Below are positions 1 through 7,316 of a DNA stretch of 20,305 nucleotides, piece by piece. This stretch comes from JAFDVL01 sp043736395 (GTDB lineage Bacteria > Acidobacteriota > Blastocatellia > RBC074): contig JAYTCQ010000194.1 in assembly GCA_043736395.1 (NCBI GenBank), positions 1-20,305 of the forward strand, given 5' to 3'. The position numbers and the translations under genes are program-made. Each line of letters begins with the position of its first letter. The stretch's first letter is position 1. Below the pieces are notes generated by a model. The model did no database searches and had not been told where the DNA came from. It saw nothing but the letters and a program-made list of their open reading frames with translations.

Positions 1-3000
1 TCGGCACCCAGATTTCCTGACGTCATCAGCCTCACGACAACGTTTCTGCCAGCTGCACCTCCAGGCAAATTTCCGGTCATCACACGAATGGCTGTGACTT
101 CTGCCAGCGAAGCCGGACAGCTTCCACCTGCTGAATAACTGCTGCACCAAATGATCGCGCCACCGCTTTGATTCGAAGCGTGCGCCGGATCAATGTTAAT
201 CGAGGCCGGTGTCGCCTTCGTGAATTGCAGCGTTTCGCCGTTGCTGACAATTACGGATTTAAGGCTCACCGTTCCGTGAAAATTACTTTGCGGAGTTCGC
301 GTGTCTCCGTTCCACGGCAGGATGTCAATCATGTCCGTGCCGGGGATGGCTATTCCGCTCAGGTTGCTATAGGTCAGGTGATACACGATGTCTTCACCGG
401 CATTCAAATTTGGTGTAATGACAGATTTAGCAATTGCAAAAACTCCGGGATTCGAAATCACAACGGTGACACTTGCGGTACGCTGTGAGGCTGCACTGGC
501 GTCATCCGGCGAATTAATCATTGCAGTGTTCGTCACGTTCGTATTATTCGGCGCAGCGAGTGAAGCAGTACTGATAAATGTGATTGGAGGAATGACAACG
601 CTCGCAGGTTGTGATCCTAAATTCCAAATAAGCGTAGTCGTTCCGTCGCCGTTCACGGTGACTCCCGGTTGCCCCAAACCGATGGGGCCACCGCCTGAAC
701 TGCCAATGTTATATGTCAGCCAGTTCGGTAACGTATCCGTGATCGTCACATTTGTGGCAATGCCCGCACTTGAGCTTTCAGGATTTGTAATTGTGGGAGA
801 TATCGAGAATGTCATCCGGCCTCCCGCCACCATCGTACCTGCGCTCGCGGTCTTGGCAAGGCGCACCACTGCGCCTGATAAAGTCACTCGATCTCCCGTG
901 TCGCCTACCGATGAAGTATGCGTTGCTGGATCGTAAATAACTGTATTCGTACACGCACCGCTTAAACCGCCGCGTCCGAATCGCCAGGCTCCGCCGCCGC
1001 ATAATTCATCGGCACGATATGCGCCATAAACGCCGATTCGTGTTCCGTCAACTCCGGGCAAAGCTTGATAGCCGACATTCAACCGGATGAATCCTGTGGG
1101 TTGCAAAGTCGCAACACGAATTCTGACTTTGGTGATATTTGCTAAGCCAATAGCGTTTGGATCGGTCGTCCATCCGGTTGAATCACCGTATGTTCCGCAG
1201 GTTCCGATGGACGCGGCCTCGTCGCTGGCAAAGGCTCCGCCCATGTATTCAACGACATAGGAAACACCTGGACTGATGGCAACATTCACGGGTGAAGGTT
1301 GCCCCGTGAGATTACTGACAATATTTTTTGTGTTATTGATTTTGCCGCAGACAATCAAATTGTTCAGAGCCACTACACCCTGATTATTAAAGGTATATCG
1401 CGCCCCATACACCTGACCTGGAGCCACCAGTCCATCGCCCGAAGCCGCTCCGGTTTGTGTCGGCAATTTGATCGGAGGAATCGGATTTTGCCACACCAGG
1501 GTTGAGAATCCACCCACCGCTCCCGGAATAAAAAATGTCGTTGAATTGTCCGTCGTATTTTGTTCACCGCCGCTGCCGTAATTTGATTGTCCGCTAATAC
1601 TGTTCGGATCAAAGTTCATTAACGAATTGGTTGTGTTAATGCCGGAACCAATATCTGTAATCGGAATCCAGACCGCGATATAACCTGAGACATAATACTT
1701 CTCAGAAGCTGGAATTAAAGTCGTTGCATTTTTTTGTTTTGTCGGAAATGAGCTGCCGAAGGTATTCGCATTATTGATGGTGATGTTGACTACATTTCCG
1801 GTCTGCGAGCAGGTGAAATTTCCTGAATTAATTACGCTGTTTTCTGATGTCGCTCCAGCAGCGATGCCAATCCGACCATAGGGACTTAAATTCGACAATC
1901 CTGAAGCGCCGTTCACAGGCCCGCAACCAGGCAGCGAAGGTTCCCAGTTATACAATTTCGCATTCGGAGAAATCGCGCTCAGATTATCTGTGAGTGAAAA
2001 ATTAGTGGTGAGCGGTTCCTGTCCCCGATAAGTTGAACTATCCACTAAAACTTGAATGCCGTAAGTGACAACCTGCCCTTTCGTCACGCCATCACTGCCA
2101 ATGCTCGCTCCAATCAAAGTGGCTCCAACTTTTCGCAGGTTATACGCTGGCGCGGCTGAAACCGTCGCAGACACCGGATTGGATGCAACCGCTGCCACGC
2201 CATCCGCACTGATCTTGGCATCCACCGTCAATGATGTGCCGTTGGAAACGCTGAGGACTTTCGTCACTACTGAAAATAATCCTGTAGAGCCATTTGGAAC
2301 AGGCCCAAGATTGCAGGTGAGCGTCTGCCCGATAATGGTCGAAGTCGGCGTGACGCCAGTCGTTCTGCAAATCGCTGGCAAGTCTGTCCAAGCTATTGCT
2401 GAGGGCAAAGTCATGGTAATCGTCGTATTCGCGGCGTCACCTCCGTTGACGTTGTAGGAAAAATTATAAGTCAAATTATCCGCTGTCCTGACGATAGAAG
2501 TTGTCCCGCTGGAATCGTGTCCGGGAAGGTCGTCCGCATCAAAAGGAATCGTCCCCGTAACCTGTGTCAGCGCAATTCCTAGTGAGGTGTTGGTGGATTC
2601 CAGTGCCAGCCGCGGACTCGTGGTTTTGATGCTCACTGGTTCTGTTACTGTTTTTCGGCTATCGCTAACAATATTTTCCGACAGCATTTTGGATAGCGAA
2701 TTTTCCGGCGAGACCAAAACAAACTTTGACAAGATTTGAAGCGCTGGCGCATCAAGCGAAACAGAGGAATCTTGTTTTCCAGCAGACCCGATTTGTGTCG
2801 TGGCTGCGACTTCGACTGAGGCCTGAAAACCTGGCAACTTCTCTGGCCAATTAATTGCAACATTGGAGGAAGTACTGCTGCGATTTGAAGTATTTGTTTC
2901 CTGTGCATTGGCCTGCTGTTCTTTAAATTGTTGACCTGATAAATCCAGCGCGAAGGGTTTATTCGCCAGCTCCTCCATCCACGAATCAATTGTCAATGGA

Positions 3001-3227
3001 CTGCTATTTTCTTTCGTCTTTTTGCTTAATTTAGAACTACGATTTTTCCGGTTGGAGCCGGGCTTTTTCGTTCGTTTTTTATCAACTGAATTCGCACGCA
3101 ACGTAGCTGTAGTTCCGGTAGCAAAGTTAGAAACACCTTTATCAGCGGCCTCGATATTTAGACAGCCGATGAGCATAAAAAAGATGATGTGAGGACACAA
3201 CTTCGGCCATGACTTAACGATAGACAT
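1..3227 (-). CDS. Secreted DUF11-type repeat surface protein, partial (3' end outside window)
   Basis: The minus-strand frame starting at the ATG at 3227-3225 stays open through 1075 codons to the window edge, so the C-terminus is missing. The N-terminus is a signal peptide: a short basic start, a hydrophobic core, then LIGC at about residues 19-22, which fits a lipobox. A Lys/Arg-rich linker (about residues 45-75) and a Gln/Asn/Ser-rich stretch follow. The rest is Thr/Asn/Gly/Ser-rich beta-type sequence with segments typical of DUF11 / conserved-repeat domains, such as NLTYNFSYNVNGGD, VTITDTLPNWLTYNIG and GEDIVYHLTYSN. That family occurs in large bacterial surface and adhesin-like proteins. 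The role here is inferred as structural or adhesive, and no catalytic motif was seen. No clear Shine-Dalgarno sequence precedes the start, so the exact start is only moderately sure. Long open frames on the plus strand here are shadows of this gene. Confidence 0.85.
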   Translation of the reverse strand, partial: MSIVKSWPKLCPHIIFFMLIGCLNIEAADKGVSNFATGTTATLRANSVDKKRTKKPGSNRKNRSSKLSKKTKENSSPLTIDSWMEELANKPFALDLSGQQFKEQQANAQETNTSNRSSTSSNVAINWPEKLPGFQASVEVAATTQIGSAGKQDSSVSLDAPALQILSKFVLVSPENSLSKMLSENIVSDSRKTVTEPVSIKTTSPRLALESTNTSLGIALTQVTGTIPFDADDLPGHDSSGTTSIVRTADNLTYNFSYNVNGGDAANTTITMTLPSAIAWTDLPAICRTTGVTPTSTIIGQTLTCNLGPVPNGSTGLFSVVTKVLSVSNGTSLTVDAKISADGVAAVASNPVSATVSAAPAYNLRKVGATLIGASIGSDGVTKGQVVTYGIQVLVDSSTYRGQEPLTTNFSLTDNLSAISPNAKLYNWEPSLPGCGPVNGASGLSNLSPYGRIGIAAGATSENSVINSGNFTCSQTGNVVNITINNANTFGSSFPTKQKNATTLIPASEKYYVSGYIAVWIPITDIGSGINTTNSLMNFDPNSISGQSNYGSGGEQNTTDNSTTFFIPGAVGGFSTLVWQNPIPPIKLPTQTGAASGDGLVAPGQVYGARYTFNNQGVVALNNLIVCGKINNTKNIVSNLTGQPSPVNVAISPGVSYVVEYMGGAFASDEAASIGTCGTYGDSTGWTTDPNAIGLANITKVRIRVATLQPTGFIRLNVGYQALPGVDGTRIGVYGAYRADELCGGGAWRFGRGGLSGACTNTVIYDPATHTSSVGDTGDRVTLSGAVVRLAKTASAGTMVAGGRMTFSISPTITNPESSSAGIATNVTITDTLPNWLTYNIGSSGGGPIGLGQPGVTVNGDGTTTLIWNLGSQPASVVIPPITFISTASLAAPNNTNVTNTAMINSPDDASAASQRTASVTVVISNPGVFAIAKSVITPNLNAGEDIVYHLTYSNLSGIAIPGTDMIDILPWNGDTRTPQSNFHGTVSLKSVIVSNGETLQFTKATPASINIDPAHASNQSGGAIIWCSSYSAGGSCPASLAEVTAIRVMTGNLPGGAAGRNVVVRLMTSGNLGA

Positions 3228-3388
3228 TTGGTGATATTTCTTTGGGAAAATAAATCCTGAGTTTGGGAGCAGTAGGGATTAATTATCAGGTGCAATTTAT
3301 CAAGAAGGGCTGTTCATTGAACGTCGATAGCGGTGGCTGCTATCAGATGGGGTAAGTGTAACAAAAATAAGGACAAAAGCAACAAAAA

Positions 3389-3416
3389 TTCTCTGGCTGA
3401 AGGGCAGCCAGAGAGT
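3389..3416 (-). terminator. Rho-independent terminator of the oxidoreductase gene
   Basis: A perfect 9-bp stem, CTCTGGCTG (3391-3399) and CAGCCAGAG (3405-3413), closes a 5-nt loop. Read on the minus strand it is followed by AATTTTTGTT, a U-rich tail. It lies about 40 nt downstream of the stop codon at 3456, so it should end transcription of the gene at 3456-4439 before the DUF11 gene. The rest of 3228-3455 shows nothing else I recognise. Confidence 0.8.
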
Positions 3417-3455
3417 TTCATTCAGGTTCGACTTTCCTGAGCAAGAGTAAACGGA

Positions 3456-4439
3456 TTATTTCGAGAGTAAATCCTTCATCAAAATCGGTGCGCCATTTTT
3501 CTTTTTACTCAAATCCGCCGCTTCCATAAACGCGTAAATTTCCAAAGTTTCTTCCGGCTGAACAGGGACAATTCCGGTTTTGAGAAACTTCACAATTTCG
3601 ACGATTAGACCTTGATAAGTGATTTTTTTCGGCTCAATTGTCACAACAGATTTACTGCCGAAAGCGACTGCGCCGTAGGATTTCGCGCCGTCACGAATGC
3701 CACGAAAAGTCCCGATGCGTCCGTCTTTCCATTTTCCTGTCACAACATCTGCACCATCCGTTTGCGTCCGCGTCACAACTTCACAGCCTGGCCCCATCAG
3801 CGTGAATAACGTCTCGACCCCGTGAATGCCGTACCAGAATAAATCGGGATGATGCTTTTCATAGGTCGCCGGACTCCAGGCCATCGCACCGAGCATCGTG
3901 CCGACTTCTGGATTTTTTTTCAGCGCTTGAATCTCATCCAGAAATCGTAAGCTCGAAGAACTGAAAAACGGAGTTCCTGACTCACGCGCCAACTTCATGA
4001 TTTCTTTCACGTCGCGCAACGTTCCGGCGAATGGCTTATCAATAAAGACAGGCTTTTTATGCTTAAAAACGATTCGTGCCTGTTCCAGATGCGGACGTCC
4101 ATCAACACTTTCCAAAAATATAGCATCCACTTTTTGACAAAGTTCTTCGATGGAATTAACCAGCTCAACGCCCCATTTTTCTTTGATCTCAGCGGCGAAT
4201 TTATCCACGCGGGTCGCGCTGGATTCCACGTCGGGACTGCCGCCTTTGAAAGCCGCAACGACTCGCGCACCGGGAATATATTCAGGACGCGAAGGATCAT
4301 TCAGCGTTTGCGTGAACGCCGGAACATGTGAAGTATCCGTACCAATAATTCCAATACGAATAATTTTATTTGGTTCCGTTTGGGCAAAAGCAAAAATGCT
4401 CAACGTGCAGAAAAGGGTAATAAAAATAAGGGTTTTCAT
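3456..4439 (-). CDS. Exported Gfo/Idh/MocA-family oxidoreductase
   Basis: The protein is 327 residues long. Residues 1-20 (MKTLIFITLFCTLSIFAFAQ) are a Sec-type signal peptide. A Rossmann-like strand follows (IRIGIIGTDTSH, about 27-38), then a typical Gfo/Idh/MocA layout with DKPF at 134-137, where the family usually has EKP, and YGIHGVET near 203-210 with a candidate catalytic His206. Such enzymes are NAD(P)-dependent sugar or cyclitol dehydrogenases; the substrate cannot be told here. The start at 4439 was chosen because AGGA sits 5 nt upstream. The frame stays open 41 codons further upstream, but that extension runs through an extragenic inverted repeat (4457-4549) and translates to Arg-rich nonsense. 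An export signal without a twin-arginine motif is unusual for a nucleotide-dependent enzyme. The gene ends in its own terminator. Confidence 0.85.
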   Translation of the reverse strand: MKTLIFITLFCTLSIFAFAQTEPNKIIRIGIIGTDTSHVPAFTQTLNDPSRPEYIPGARVVAAFKGGSPDVESSATRVDKFAAEIKEKWGVELVNSIEELCQKVDAIFLESVDGRPHLEQARIVFKHKKPVFIDKPFAGTLRDVKEIMKLARESGTPFFSSSSLRFLDEIQALKKNPEVGTMLGAMAWSPATYEKHHPDLFWYGIHGVETLFTLMGPGCEVVTRTQTDGADVVTGKWKDGRIGTFRGIRDGAKSYGAVAFGSKSVVTIEPKKITYQGLIVEIVKFLKTGIVPVQPEETLEIYAFMEAADLSKKKNGAPILMKDLLSK

Positions 4440-4456
4440 ATTTATCCTAAAAAATA

Positions 4457-4549
4457 AACCACGGAGAACACGGAGCGCACGGAGAAGAAAGAATTTAGCT
4501 ATCGAGAATATTTGAAGTTTTCCCCGTGCGCTCCGTGTTCTCCGTGGTT
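4457..4549. repeat. Extragenic inverted repeat, 'cggag' family
   Basis: The left arm (4458-4484) and right arm (4523-4549) are perfect reverse complements over about 25 nt, separated by roughly 40 nt. Each arm is built from a 9-nt period of the form CACGGAGAA / CACGGAGCG. It fills the gap between the oxidoreductase start and the release-factor-like stop (TAG at 4552-4554), ending only two bases from that stop. A second copy lies at 5065-5193. As RNA it would form a long hairpin. I see no ORF or transposase with it. Confidence 0.85.
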
Positions 4550-4551
4550 CA

Positions 4552-4899
4552 CTATTCATCACTAATTCGCTTCGTGCGGTTTTGTTTAATTTCGCTGGTT
4601 TTGCGCTTACCTTCGAGACGTTTTATTTTTGCACCGAGAGAAGGCTTCGTTGCACGGCGCGGCTTCGCAACGACTTGCAGCGCAATTAATTTCTCCGCCA
4701 TTCGCTCATAAGCTGCATCACGATTCGCGGATTGTGAACGCCGTTCCGTCGCCGTCACAACAATCCCTGAAGCCGGATGCGTCAAACGGACGGCGGTTTC
4801 GACTTTGTTACGATGCTGACCGCCGGGACCGCCCGCGACAAAAAATTCCATTTCGCAATCGCGCTCCAAAGACTCACGATCTGTTTCATAAACTGGCAT
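4552..4899 (-). CDS. Peptide chain release factor-like (GGQ domain) protein
   Basis: The 115-residue protein carries GGPGGQHRNKVETAVRLTH at residues 23-41. This is the RF-1 GGQ loop (GGQ at 26-28) that enters the ribosomal peptidyl-transferase centre and triggers peptidyl-tRNA hydrolysis. The codon-recognition domains of RF1/RF2 are absent. The C-terminus is strongly basic (KPRRATKPSLGAKIKRLEGK onwards), as in ArfB-like rescue factors that bind rRNA in an empty mRNA channel. The likely role is ribosome rescue or release in the cytoplasm. It is not a clear ArfB orthologue, so no symbol is given. The start at 4899 has GGAG 6 nt upstream. Two in-frame upstream ATGs (4911 and 4992) lack such a site, and the 4992 one falls in a repeat. 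Confidence 0.85.
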   Translation of the reverse strand: MPVYETDRESLERDCEMEFFVAGGPGGQHRNKVETAVRLTHPASGIVVTATERRSQSANRDAAYERMAEKLIALQVVAKPRRATKPSLGAKIKRLEGKRKTSEIKQNRTKRISDE

Positions 4900-4978
4900 C
4901 ACATTCTCCATCCAAAAAATCTGACAGCGATTGAATCCGCCACGCTGACTACATACAATTCGAGCTTGGACATTTTCA

Positions 4979-5248
4979 ACGCAAAGAGGCAAAGGGACAA
5001 GGGCGCAAATACTATGTTTAGGAATAGGCCACGGATTTTACAGATTTACGCGGGAATTTAAAGAACCACGGAGAACACGGAGCGCACGGAGTTTTTTTGA
5101 TAAGAAATTTCAGTCGAGCGGAGAGTCCGAGGCAAACGGTCGCGCCTTTCTCCGTGTCCTCTGTGTCCTCCGTGTCCTCCGTGTTCTCCGTGGTTTATAA
5201 AATTCAGATCAGCGTAAACCCGCATGATCCGTAAAATCCGCGGTCTAT
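4979..5248. repeat. Nested cluster of three extragenic repeat types
   Basis: This fills most of the 373-nt gap between the divergent release-factor-like and glycosyltransferase genes. (a) 4979-5009 is a direct run of ACGCAAAG / GGCAAAG / GGCGCAAA type. (b) An outer inverted pair: 5027-5054 (CCACGGATTTTACAGAT...) against 5211-5245, whose complement reads GACCGCGGATTTTACGGAT. (c) An inner inverted pair of the cggag family: 5065-5091 against 5150-5193. The right inner arm has extra 9-nt units (TCCGTGTCC, TCTGTGTCC, TCCGTGTCC, TCCGTGTTC). One hairpin-type element is therefore nested inside another. No gene is seen here, and any promoters for the flanking genes must lie within or beside the repeats. 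Confidence 0.8.
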
Positions 5249-5272
5249 GCTTCTGAAATTAAATTCTTAACA

Positions 5273-6805
5273 ATGATTTTTTCGACAGCTCTGTTCTCAC
5301 AAAAACGTTTTCAAATTTGCGTCGGCGTATTTCTATTTCTTGTCGCCTGGACGGTAATCTGGCCCTATTCCGGTGATGGAGATTCAATGCTTCATTACTG
5401 GAATTTGCGCGTCAGCTGGTTAGACCCGCAGTACGCATTGACCTCCTGGGCACGCACAGGATTTGTATTATTAATGATCTGGTCAGCACAGTTCGGAGTT
5501 CTGGCTGTCCGTATTTTTGCCGCGCTTATCAGCGTTTTCACGATGTGGCAAACCATCAAACTGGCCGAAGATTTACGCTTAAAAAATTCGCATCTCGCCG
5601 GATTATTGTTCATCCTTCAGCCCCTGGTTTTCGCGCTGTCAAATGATGTCATGACCGAAGTTCCGATGGCGCTTGGCGTAGTCATTGCGCTGCGATTATG
5701 GTTCGCCGAGCGTTGGATTGCTTCGTGTTTACTCGTTTCATTTTTGCCCTTAGTGCGACCCGAAGGATTTTTGCTCGCTCCTGTTTGGGGCTTATTTTTA
5801 TTGGCTCTGCCTTACAATTCTGAACATCCGAATTTTATCAAACGCATTCAAATTGGCTCACTTTTGGCTGCCGGATTTTTATTATTTTTACTGGCCTGTT
5901 TACTAATTACCGGAGATATTTTGTATTACGTTCACGAATGGTCGTGGGCTTACGAAAGCGGAACCAAGAGCGGCGAATTACTGCATCATTTCTATAAATG
6001 GTTTGAGTACTGCGGCGCGTTACTCTTCCCAATCTTCATCGTCGGAATTATCCCCTCCCTTCAAAAAAGAATGGCTCTGTCGTGGGCGGTTTGGTTAGTC
6101 GTCATTCTGACGCACTCGATTTTTTATTGGCGTGGAATCTTCGGCTCCGTTGGATTCATGCGAATTATGGCGTGTACCGCTTCGGTCACTGCTATTATTT
6201 GTTTGTATGGATGGAATCAGCTTGCAGTCTGGATCGAAGCTGAACGCATTCAGCCTCAACTAAAACAGGCCTTCACCAGCGTCGTAATGTTCATCGGCTT
6301 ATTAATTACCATTACTTATTACGTTTACGATCCCATGCACTATCGTTGGGTGCTGGCGCGGGAGGCAGCTGATTATGTAAAGGCAAATCAGCTACTGGAA
6401 GGTGCACCAAAATATTTTATCTCCGACACGATGGTAATGGGAGAATTAAACATCCCCGCCGCTCATGTCCTCGACAATATAGATAAGCGTTTACGTCGTG
6501 GCCCTTTGCTTTGGCTATCATTGGATCGAGAAAAAAATCTGGAAAAATTAAGAGAAATGCCTGCTGGAACCATTGGTGTCTGGGACGACGAACTAGGCAG
6601 ATTCTGGCACAAAATCAAACCTGAAGAATTCCCACAACTGGGCTACACAATTCTTTACCGCACGACCCAGCAAACCGAAAACGGAAAGCATCAATTTTTT
6701 CGTTCGATGTTTAATCGTTATCTGAAGGGCTACGAACAAGAAGTTATTGTCGTAAAGAAAAATGGTGAACTAAAGCCACCACTGGACTTGATCACGAAAA
6801 AGTAG
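5273..6805 (+). CDS. GT-C fold membrane glycosyltransferase (ArnT/PMT-like)
   Basis: This is a 510-residue polytopic membrane protein with about ten hydrophobic segments in the first 360 residues and a soluble C-terminal part. The first extracytoplasmic loop has PYSGDGDSMLHYW (about 31-43), the acidic-loop position used by GT-C enzymes that take polyprenyl-phosphate sugars. A second conserved spot reads NDVMTEVPM, and RPEGF follows in the next loop. It is paralogous along its whole length to the gene at 14193-15623: WQTIKLAEDLRL, RPEGF, and the tail LEKLREMPAGTIGVWDDELG all have counterparts there. The family (GT39/GT83-like) transfers sugars to lipids or proteins on the outer face of the membrane; donor and acceptor are unknown. 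No clear Shine-Dalgarno sequence precedes the ATG. It appears monocistronic. Confidence 0.8.
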   Translation: MIFSTALFSQKRFQICVGVFLFLVAWTVIWPYSGDGDSMLHYWNLRVSWLDPQYALTSWARTGFVLLMIWSAQFGVLAVRIFAALISVFTMWQTIKLAEDLRLKNSHLAGLLFILQPLVFALSNDVMTEVPMALGVVIALRLWFAERWIASCLLVSFLPLVRPEGFLLAPVWGLFLLALPYNSEHPNFIKRIQIGSLLAAGFLLFLLACLLITGDILYYVHEWSWAYESGTKSGELLHHFYKWFEYCGALLFPIFIVGIIPSLQKRMALSWAVWLVVILTHSIFYWRGIFGSVGFMRIMACTASVTAIICLYGWNQLAVWIEAERIQPQLKQAFTSVVMFIGLLITITYYVYDPMHYRWVLAREAADYVKANQLLEGAPKYFISDTMVMGELNIPAAHVLDNIDKRLRRGPLLWLSLDREKNLEKLREMPAGTIGVWDDELGRFWHKIKPEEFPQLGYTILYRTTQQTENGKHQFFRSMFNRYLKGYEQEVIVVKKNGELKPPLDLITKK

Positions 6806-7094
6806 CACCAACGACTTATATTCATATCTACACTTCTTCATTTCTTCCGGAAATGTATTGCAGTTTAACAAAAAAACAGTTTCACCTTCTTTTTGTTAAA
6901 ACAGTAAATTTTTAAAAATAAATCACTTACCTCGCCTTTCAGGATTGATATCAACCTTGTCAAATCTTTTTTAAACCACTATTGAATTGTCATAAATCCG
7001 AATAAGTTTCCATCTAATCTGTGCCTACATTGCTGAAGCAAGGTACTGCCCGATGCGGCAGGAATTATTAACGTATTGGATTAAAGGTGAATGA
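6806..7094 (+). other. AT-rich intergenic leader with an inverted repeat and two small hairpins
   Basis: An 11-bp AT-only inverted repeat, TTTAACAAAAA (6864-6874) and TTTTTGTTAAA (6890-6900), follows the glycosyltransferase stop and could be a weak terminator or an operator. Further on, TTGTCA (about 6958) and TATTGA spaced 17 nt apart are a poor match to a sigma-70 promoter. Just before the next gene two small hairpins sit side by side: TGCT-ga-AGCA (7031-7040) and CTGCC-cgatgc-GGCAG (7046-7061). They look like a structured 5' leader, but I could not match them to a known riboswitch. Function is inferred only. Confidence 0.35.
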
Positions 7095-7283
7095 ATGAAG
7101 AAAAATGAATGGAATCAACTGGCAAAAATACGGTCTTGTTTAAAGATTTCCCTCGCTACTTCCTCTCTGGCAAATCATCACACTCTCATTTGTGAGGGAA
7201 TTTTAGTAGGTGATTTGAAAATAACTGATAAAAGCGATTCTGGTGATGAGGCAGCGTTAACTAGAGGAGAGACAAACTCCTAA
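7095..7283 (+). CDS. Small 62-residue hypothetical protein with one GILVGD motif
   Basis: I do not recognise a family. The ORF starts at an ATG preceded by AAAGGTGA with good spacing, which supports translation. It ends 33 nt before the subtilase gene, so the two are probably co-transcribed. The N-terminal half is basic and mildly amphipathic (MKKNEWNQLAKIRSCLKISL) without a convincing signal peptide. Residues 35-40 read GILVGD, the same hexapeptide repeated in the tail of the downstream protease (GVLVGD / GVLIGD). The C-terminal third is acidic and polar. The match suggests the two products share a structural element or interact, but with a single copy this could be chance. Confidence 0.55.
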   Translation: MKKNEWNQLAKIRSCLKISLATSSLANHHTLICEGILVGDLKITDKSDSGDEAALTRGETNS

Positions 7284-7316
7284 TAGTCGGCGCTAAGGAT
7301 TGGAGAACAATTAAAA

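Noticed and set aside
388..936. 182-codon plus-strand frame over the DUF11 gene
   Set aside because: It lies antisense within a 1075-codon open frame whose product has a signal peptide and recognisable DUF11-like segments; the plus-strand product shows no domain.
4440..4562. 41-residue N-terminal extension of the oxidoreductase
   Set aside because: It is a translation of the cggag inverted repeat; a signal peptide with a good ribosome site begins at 4439.
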